Source: Micromonospora sediminimaris (GTDB lineage: Bacteria > Actinomycetota > Actinomycetes > Mycobacteriales > Micromonosporaceae). From it: 64,000 nt of DNA. Below are positions 58,611 through 64,000 of this stretch, in pieces. A program made the translations under genes and the position numbers. Under the pieces are notes generated by a model. The model was not told the origin of the DNA. It did not search any database and worked only from the letters and a program-made list of their open reading frames with translations. The stretch is from the NCBI GenBank assembly GCA_900112325.1, contig FOLJ01000010.1, forward strand, positions 1 to 64,000, written 5' to 3'. Within the stretch, counting starts at the first letter, position 1, and the number at the start of each line of letters is the position of its first letter.

Positions 58611-59840
58611 TCACCAGTCATGGACGGTGCCGTCCTGGAGCCGGTTGAACGGCAGGTACGCCGGTTGGTACGGGAACCGGGCGGCGGCCTCCTCGTCCAG
58701 TTCGACGCCGAGACCCGGCTGCTCACCCGGATGCAGGTAACCGTCGGTGAAGGTGAACGACTGGCGGAACACCTCGTCGGTGAGGGCGCCGTGCCGCATG
58801 TACTCCTGGATGCCGAAGTTGTGGATGGCCAGGTCAAGGTGGAGCGCGGCGGCCATGCCGACCGGCGAGATGTCGGTCGGCCCGTGGATGCCGGACTTGA
58901 TCTGGTACTGCGCGGCGAAGTCGAGCAGCTTGCGCATCGCGGTGATGCCGCCGGTGTGAGTGACCGCGGAACGCACGTAGTCGATCAACTGTTCCCGGAT
59001 CAGGGTCTGGTAGTCCCAGACGGTGTTGAACACCTCGCCGATCGCCAGCGGGGTGATGGTGTGCTGACGGACCAGCCGCAGCGCGTCCTGGTTCTCCGCC
59101 GGGGTGCAGTCCTCCAGCCAGAACAGGTCGTACGGTTCCAGGGCCTTGCCCAGCCTCGCGGCCTGGATCGGGGTCATCCGGTGATGCCCGTCGTGCAGCA
59201 GCGGCAGTTCGGGCCCGAACTCGTTGCGGACCGCCTCGAAGACGCCGGGCAGGTGGCGCAGGTACGCCCGGGTGTCCCAGTCCTCCTCGGCCGGCAACGG
59301 GGTGCGCTGCGCCGGCTCGTAGTCGTAGCGCTTACCGTCGGCGCTGGGCTGGGTGGCCACCCCGTACACGGCGTTGATGCCGGGCACCGAGGTCTGCACC
59401 CGGATGGACCGGAAGCCGAGGTCGAGGTGGGCCCGGATGGAGTCGAACAGCTCCGGCAGGTCCCGCCCGGAGGCGTGGCCGTACGCCATGATGCCGGTGC
59501 GGGACGCGCCGCCGAGCAGCTGGTAGAGCGGCATCCCCGCGGCCTTGGCCTTGATGTCCCAGAGCGCGACGTCGACCGCGGCGATGGCCGCCATGGTGAC
59601 CGGCCCGCGCCGCCAGTACGCCGAGCGGTACAGAAACTGCCAGGTGTCCTCGATACGGTGCGCGTCGCGCCCGAGCAGCAACGGCACGACGTGGTCGCGC
59701 AGGTACGAGGCGACGGAGAGTTCGCGCCCGTTGAGCGTGCCGTCACCGAGGCCGGTGATGCCGTCCTCTGTGGTGATCCTCAGGGTGACGAAGTTGCGGT
59801 CCGGGCTGGTGACGATGACGTCGGCGGCCACGATCTTCAC
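58611..59840 (-). CDS. mannonate-dehydratase-like enolase-superfamily enzyme
   Basis: The protein is 409 residues from GTG 59840 (AAAGG nearby). It has the ManD plan: '[21 protein letters not shown]', '[10 protein letters not shown]', '[41 protein letters not shown]', '[17 protein letters not shown]' and '[18 protein letters not shown]', with metal-binding Asp and Glu at the ends of strands. It dehydrates D-mannonate or related sugar acids to 2-keto-3-deoxy acids. Some members act on gluconate or have low activity, so the substrate is not fixed. An in-frame extension to 60335 has no domain content and was rejected. Confidence 0.88.
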   Translation of the reverse strand: MKIVAADVIVTSPDRNFVTLRITTEDGITGLGDGTLNGRELSVASYLRDHVVPLLLGRDAHRIEDTWQFLYRSAYWRRGPVTMAAIAAVDVALWDIKAKAAGMPLYQLLGGASRTGIMAYGHASGRDLPELFDSIRAHLDLGFRSIRVQTSVPGINAVYGVATQPSADGKRYDYEPAQRTPLPAEEDWDTRAYLRHLPGVFEAVRNEFGPELPLLHDGHHRMTPIQAARLGKALEPYDLFWLEDCTPAENQDALRLVRQHTITPLAIGEVFNTVWDYQTLIREQLIDYVRSAVTHTGGITAMRKLLDFAAQYQIKSGIHGPTDISPVGMAAALHLDLAIHNFGIQEYMRHGALTDEVFRQSFTFTDGYLHPGEQPGLGVELDEEAAARFPYQPAYLPFNRLQDGTVHDW

Positions 59841-60074
59841 GAGGGGTGCCTTTCCCGCGGGCCGTTGAACCCGGCGGCGGCACCGGCGGCGAGTCGGGGG
59901 AACCCGCGTTGAGCTCGACGTTGTACTGGCCCGAGATGCTAGGCCACAACGCCACCGCGCCGCCATCCGCGGCCAGGAACCTCCCTCGGCCGACCGCCTG
60001 CCCGATGTGGCCCAGCGCCATCCCTTCCACCCGGCACGCCGGCTCCCGTCCGGGTGGTGCGTACGATGCGGCAC

Positions 60075-60692
60075 ATGGCGTTGTTGCACCGAGCGGACAT
60101 CCGTCCCACCAAGCTGGAACTGTTGGCGGCCTGGCTGCCGACCCGCGACTGGTACGAGGGCGGCGTCGACGTGGCGCGCGTTGCCGGGTACCGGTTCGAC
60201 GACCCGGCCGGGCAGGTGGGCATCGAGACGCTCCTCGTCGCCGGCGGCGACGGGCCGGTGCACCAGGTTCCGTTGACCTACCGTGGGGCGCCGCTGGACG
60301 GCGCCGACGAGTGGCTGGTGGGCACCACCGAGCACTCGGTGCTGGGTCGGCGCTGGGTCTACGACGCGGTCGGCGACCCGGTGTACGCGGCTGCTCTGGC
60401 CGAGGCCGTCCTGGCCGGCACGGGACAGGCCGAGGAGTACTTCGAGGTTGACGGCCGGCGCGAGGTACGCCCGCCCAGCATGGCCATCACCAGCGACGCC
60501 CCCGCCGTCGCCGTGCCTGTGGTCGGCGCGGTGCTCCGGGTGGTCGACGGCGACCCGACGCTCATCGTCACCGACACCGTCGAGCTGGGGGTGATCCGCC
60601 GCCCCGGATCCACCGCCGCCCCCGCCGGTGCCACCTTGACCGGCAGCTGGGACGACGTCCGGGTCTCACTGGCGTACGCCGCGCCGCGCTGA
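60075..60692 (+). CDS. maltokinase N-terminal-cap-like protein
   Basis: This is 205 residues from ATG 60075. '[30 protein letters not shown]' and '[66 protein letters not shown]' are those of the N-terminal cap domain of mycobacterial-type maltokinase, also found alone as CG0192-like proteins. No kinase domain follows, so it is the free cap. Role unknown; it may touch trehalose/maltose metabolism. Confidence 0.82.
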   Translation: MALLHRADIRPTKLELLAAWLPTRDWYEGGVDVARVAGYRFDDPAGQVGIETLLVAGGDGPVHQVPLTYRGAPLDGADEWLVGTTEHSVLGRRWVYDAVGDPVYAAALAEAVLAGTGQAEEYFEVDGRREVRPPSMAITSDAPAVAVPVVGAVLRVVDGDPTLIVTDTVELGVIRRPGSTAAPAGATLTGSWDDVRVSLAYAAPR

Positions 60693-60737
60693 ACCGGCAC
60701 GGACACCGCGACGGCCCCGCGCCGCGCCATGTGCGCG

Positions 60738-61622
60738 TCAGTCGGTGAAGGCGGACAGGTCGAACCGGGTCAGGCGGTCCGGGTCGGCGATCACGTCGAT
60801 CTCGGCGATGCGACCGTCGCGGATGCTGAACGCCATCACCGACAGTGGGCGGCCCGACGCCATGACGACCACCCCGGCGGCACCGTTGATCAACGCGGGC
60901 CGCGCGAACGGCGAGAATCGTCCGAACGTCGTGGCCTGGGCGGCCACCGCCGGAGCGCTAATGATCACGGTGGTGTGGCGGGTGCGGGTGGTGCCGCCGT
61001 CGGCACGAAGCACCACGTCCGGGTGCAGCACGGCGACGAGTCCCTCGAGGTCACCGTCCCGGGCTGCGGCGAGGAACGCGTCGACCACCGCGCGCTGCCG
61101 GGCGAGGTCCCGGTCGGTCGGCGGGGCCTGTCCGCGTACCCGACGGCGGGCCCGGCTGGCCAGCTGCCGTGCGGTGGCCGGCGACCTGTCGATCATCGGG
61201 GCGATCTCGTCGAAGGGCACCCCGAACATGTCGTGCAGCACGAACGTGAGACGTTCGGCGGGCGTCAGCGTGTCGAGCACCACCAACAGCGCCAGCCCCA
61301 CCGAGTCGGCCAGCACAGCGGCCTGCTCGGGATCGTCGGGTCCGGCGGGCATGATCACCGGGTCCGGCACCCGGACGTCCCACGGCTCCTCGCGTCGCCG
61401 CTGCCGGCTGCGCAGGATGTTCAGGCACACGCGGGAGACCACAGTGGTCAGCCAGGCGGCGAGGTTGTCCACCTCGTCGTGGTCGGCGCGGGAGAGCCGT
61501 AGCCACGTCTCCTGCACGGCGTCATCCGCCTCGCCGAGCGAGCCGAGCATCCGGTAGGCCACCGAATACAGGTACGGCCGTTGCTGCTCGAACCGCTCGG
61601 CCAACCAGGCGGACTCGCCCAC
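60738..61622 (-). CDS. ECF sigma factor, SigJ type
   Basis: This is 294 residues from GTG with AGGAAGGGGA upstream. Region 2 (SVAYRMLGSLGEADDAVQETWLRLSR) and region 4 (LTPAERLTFVLHDMFGVPFDEIAPMIDRSPATARQLASRARRRV) are complete. A C-terminal SnoaL/NTF2-like domain (about 190-294, VVDAFLAAARDGDLEGLVAVLHPDVVLRADGG) is typical of SigJ (ECF41-like), where it replaces an anti-sigma partner. Targets are not visible in the neighbouring genes. Confidence 0.9.
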   Translation of the reverse strand: MGESAWLAERFEQQRPYLYSVAYRMLGSLGEADDAVQETWLRLSRADHDEVDNLAAWLTTVVSRVCLNILRSRQRRREEPWDVRVPDPVIMPAGPDDPEQAAVLADSVGLALLVVLDTLTPAERLTFVLHDMFGVPFDEIAPMIDRSPATARQLASRARRRVRGQAPPTDRDLARQRAVVDAFLAAARDGDLEGLVAVLHPDVVLRADGGTTRTRHTTVIISAPAVAAQATTFGRFSPFARPALINGAAGVVVMASGRPLSVMAFSIRDGRIAEIDVIADPDRLTRFDLSAFTD

Positions 61623-61736
61623 GCCACTCCCCTTCCTGAAGGTTCACCCACCCGACCCCGGCCGGAGCCTGAATGTGACGAGCACCGGTCTGGATGTGCC
61701 GAGGGCGCCAGCGCCCGGCGGGACGGGTGCCGCCGG

Positions 61737-62753
61737 TCAGGCCAGGATGACGGGGTTGGTCAGGGCCGCCATCCGCCGATCCGGGTGGCGTACCTCGGCC
61801 CGGACGAAGCCGCCCTCCCGCACGGCGGTGCGCCAGCGGACCGTGCCCGCCCCGTCGGCGGGAAGTCGCTCGCGGAGCACGGTGCCGCGTTCGGTGTGCA
61901 GACTGACGACGCCGGACGGCACCCCATACACCCGCAACCGCACCTCGATCGGCTCGCCGCCAGAGTCCAGGCGTTCACCGACACCGACCACGCGATCACC
62001 GCTCGCGGCGGTGAACGCCAGGTCGACGGCGGCGGAGCCGGCGATCCAGCTCCGGCCGGTCCGCAGGCCGGCGAGGACCGCGTCGACGCCCAGTTCCTCG
62101 GCGAAGACCACGGTGTGCGGGGTGCCGAGCTGACCGGCGAGGTGGGCGTCGCTGTTACCGAGCGTCGGCCACCACCGTCCCCGATGGATGTCGTGGCCGA
62201 GGTTGCGTCCCCACTCGGCCAGCGCCGCCTCGTTGTCCGCGTTCCACGGCAGGTCCGAGCGCCACTGTCCGTTCCACACCTCCACCGCGTCGAAGCACCG
62301 GTACGGATAGGCCAACGTCCCCGACTCGTACGGCGCGTACGGGTGGGCGGCCACGCAGATCCCGCCCCCTCGGCGTACCCGGGCCAGTTGCCGGTCGATG
62401 GCGTCGTCGCGCACGCCGTAGCGCCACTCGATCTGGTGCCCGGGTTCGAGGCCGAGGGCTAGCCAGTGACCGGTGTGGGTGGTGACCTCCTGACCGAGGA
62501 TGACCAGCAGGTCGTCGCCCGCGTACCGGCTCCACTCACCGTGCCCGGCCGTGGTGTTGTGCTCGGTGGTGGCGACGAAGTCCAGCCCGATCTCGCGGGC
62601 GGCGGCGGCGAGCTGCCCCGGGGTGAGTTCGCCACCGGCGGAGAGCGTCGTGTGCAGGTGGACGTCGCCCCGGTACCAGCCGGGCCCCCGACCCGCCACC
62701 CGCCGGGCCGGGTACTCCGCCCCGTCGGGATGCCGGAGCCGGTCTTCAGTCAC
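61737..62753 (-). CDS. PHP-domain (CehA/McbA-like) metallohydrolase
   Basis: The 338-residue protein has VHLHTTLSAGGELTPGQLAAAAREIGLDFVATTEHNT at residues 31-67 (the PHP HxH and TEHN). 'VEVWNGQWRSDLPWNADNEAALAEWG', GNSDAHLAGQLG and a C-terminal beta-domain follow. It is of the CehA/McbA amidohydrolase-related group, phosphoesterase or carbamate-like hydrolase. GTG start overlaps the CBS gene by eight bases. Confidence 0.85.
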   Translation of the reverse strand: MTEDRLRHPDGAEYPARRVAGRGPGWYRGDVHLHTTLSAGGELTPGQLAAAAREIGLDFVATTEHNTTAGHGEWSRYAGDDLLVILGQEVTTHTGHWLALGLEPGHQIEWRYGVRDDAIDRQLARVRRGGGICVAAHPYAPYESGTLAYPYRCFDAVEVWNGQWRSDLPWNADNEAALAEWGRNLGHDIHRGRWWPTLGNSDAHLAGQLGTPHTVVFAEELGVDAVLAGLRTGRSWIAGSAAVDLAFTAASGDRVVGVGERLDSGGEPIEVRLRVYGVPSGVVSLHTERGTVLRERLPADGAGTVRWRTAVREGGFVRAEVRHPDRRMAALTNPVILA

Positions 62754-63474
62754 GCGAGGGTCGCATGAGACGCTCGGCGGTGCCGAACGCGTAGCCCCTC
62801 GACTCGATCAACTCCGAGTCGTCGCGCTCCCAGGCCAGTTCGTCGATCACCTCGACGACTCCGGCGAGCCTGGCCGCGTGATCGGCCACCATACCGGCGA
62901 GGCTGCGACTCTCGACGGTGCCGGACAACGTCACCACGCCGTCCACCACGCCGACCGTCACGGTGTTCGGGTCGATCCACAGGCCGCGCAGCAGGGTGTC
63001 GACGACGTCGGCGCTGATCTCCGCGTCCGGCCGGGTGTGGATCCGCAGCAGATCCCGCCGCGACACGATTCCGACCAGCCGCCGGTCGGTGTCCACGACC
63101 GGCATCCGCTTGACCTGTGCCGCCTCCAGCCGCCGGGCCGCTGCGGCGACCGACGCCGTCGGCCCGACGACGACCGCCGGCTCGGTCATCAGGTCGCCGG
63201 CGACGGTGGCCTGTGCCTTCGCCGCCACCCGGCGAACGCCGATGATCCGGCGGTGCCGCTCGTCCCCCGCGGCCTCGATCTTGTGCAGCAGGTCGGCCTC
63301 GGACACCACGCCGAGGACGTGACCCTTCGCGTCCACCACGGGTGCCGCGCTCACACCGCTGCCCACCAGCGCGTCGACCACCTCACGGTACGAGGTGTCG
63401 GGCCGCACCGACACGACGTCGCGGGTCATCACGTCGCCGACCGTCCATTGCGTCTTCTTCTTCAGGGTGGTCAT
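62746..63474 (-). CDS. CBS-pair plus BON-domain protein
   Basis: This is 242 residues from ATG 63474 with AAGGAGGCG upstream. Two CBS motifs (VGDVMTRDVVSVRPDTSYREVVDALVGSGVSAAPVVDAKGHVLGVVSEADLL and VAGDLMTEPAVVVGPTASVAAAARRLEAAQVKRMPVVDTDRRLVGIVSRRDLL) occupy about 15-145. A BON domain (DAEISADVVDTLLRGLWIDPNTVTVGVVDGVVTLSGTVESRSLAGMV) follows at about 155-220. CBS pairs bind adenine nucleotides, and the combination is common in stress or dormancy regulons. No DosR-type box is obvious upstream. Confidence 0.9.
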   Translation of the reverse strand: MTTLKKKTQWTVGDVMTRDVVSVRPDTSYREVVDALVGSGVSAAPVVDAKGHVLGVVSEADLLHKIEAAGDERHRRIIGVRRVAAKAQATVAGDLMTEPAVVVGPTASVAAAARRLEAAQVKRMPVVDTDRRLVGIVSRRDLLRIHTRPDAEISADVVDTLLRGLWIDPNTVTVGVVDGVVTLSGTVESRSLAGMVADHAARLAGVVEVIDELAWERDDSELIESRGYAFGTAERLMRPSRD

Positions 63475-63654
63475 CGTCGCCTCCTTACTCCGCCACGCTG
63501 CCACCATCGCTGACCTGCCGACAGAGGCATTGGCCCTGCCTCCGGGTCCGTTCTTCCTCTCCTACCCAGGGAGGAGACGGCACTCGACCACCGGCCGCGG
63601 TCGAGGCCAGTGGTCGGGCGACGTCGGCCCGTACGCCGACCAGCATCTACAGAC

Positions 63655-64000
63655 ATGACTGACAACCTGTCGCGGCGGGCGTACCGGCACCGCCCCCTGA
63701 TGGTCTTCGTCTCGGCGATGGCGGTGCTCGCCGTCGTTTGTGCGGTCGGCGTCGTGGCCGACCAGCGGGTCCTGACCGGCGTGCCGATCTGGCTCAAGCC
63801 GTTCAAGTTCTCGGTGTCGTTCGTCCTGTACGGCGGCACCCTGGTCTGGCTGCTCTCCCTGCTACGTCGCCGTAGCCGGGTCGCGGAGTGGGCGGTGACC
63901 GTGATGGTCGCCATGGGTGTGGTGGAGATGTGCATCATCGTCGGACAGGTGCTCCGCGGCACCACCAGCCACTACAACGAGACCAGCCCGGTCAACGCCG
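63655..64000 (+). CDS. membrane protein, partial (runs off the right edge)
   Basis: The first 115 codons from the ATG at 63655 are open to the end. Segments 'PLMVFVSAMAVLAVVCAVGVVADQRVL', IWLKPFKFSVSFVLYGGTLVWLLSLLRR and 'AVTVMVAMGVVEMCIIVGQVLRGTTSHYNE' give at least three membrane helices with conserved-looking polar residues (SHYNETSPVNA). I recognise it only as a conserved actinobacterial membrane family of unknown function. Confidence 0.75.
   Translation, partial: MTDNLSRRAYRHRPLMVFVSAMAVLAVVCAVGVVADQRVLTGVPIWLKPFKFSVSFVLYGGTLVWLLSLLRRRSRVAEWAVTVMVAMGVVEMCIIVGQVLRGTTSHYNETSPVNA

Noticed and set aside
63475..63654. DosR-type box before the CBS/BON gene
   Set aside because: CBS/BON proteins are often in dormancy regulons, but no GGGAC-N-GTCCC-like palindrome is present in the gap.

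Overview
The window is a chromosome segment from a high-GC actinobacterium, most likely Micromonosporaceae (Micromonospora or a close relative). The evidence is the very high GC content with strong third-position GC bias, many GTG starts, tightly packed genes with 4-nt stop/start overlaps, a mycothiol-dependent formaldehyde dehydrogenase, a class F sortase, an F420/luciferase-type oxidoreductase, an archease/RtcB pair and many actinobacterial families of unknown function. I see no rRNA, tRNA, CRISPR array, transposase or integrase. About 60 genes are supported and the last one runs off the right edge.

Layout. 0.2-11.8 kb: an AbiEii-like nucleotidyltransferase with a small partner, then an SDR, a geranylgeranyl-reductase-like flavoprotein, an MFS exporter, a secreted lysozyme-like protein, a DUF3626-like protein, the mycothiol/formaldehyde pair, a Baeyer-Villiger-type monooxygenase and a small phosphotransferase. 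11.9-17.9 kb: the most unusual part, a four-gene overlapping operon that looks like an ABC importer but has a pseudo-ATPase, a fused double permease and a membrane-anchored STAND/TPR protein whose P-loop is also degenerate. 17.9-26.6 kb: MocR/LysE, B3/B4-domain protein, UlaG-like hydrolase, MarR with a palindromic operator facing a luciferase-like/hemerythrin fusion, then archease and RtcB.

26.5-33.5 kb: a single operon with a large secreted beta-propeller protein followed by a complete carbohydrate ABC importer that has an intact MalK/MsiK-type ATPase. 33.6-43.3 kb: pentapeptide-repeat protein, RNase HI, acetyltransferase, lone lycopene cyclase, a second lysozyme-like paralogue, a surface protein plus class F sortase, a histone-H1-like protein, a YchJ-like protein, an MFS transporter and a CmpX-like channel. 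43.3-54.2 kb: two coupled secreted paralogues of unknown function facing a PucR/CdaR-type regulator, an AA10 lytic polysaccharide monooxygenase with a CebR-like operator at its promoter, a Ser/Thr kinase with a Thr-rich repeat membrane partner, a glutamate-synthase-like enzyme and a secreted proline-rich protein. 54.3-58.4 kb: a GntR-controlled operon of a sterol-desaturase-family hydroxylase and a lysoplasmalogenase, convergent with a long-chain acyl-CoA synthetase, which together suggest ether-lipid breakdown. 58.6-64 kb: mannonate-dehydratase-like enzyme, maltokinase-cap-like protein, SigJ-type sigma factor, PHP phosphoesterase, CBS/BON protein and a partial membrane protein.

A recurrent intergenic composite (a C-rich tract running straight into an ATCTTG inverted repeat or half-repeat) is present at three places (near 1-94, 10975-11050 and 58440-58593). 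All calls come from reading the sequence and translations; no database search was run.
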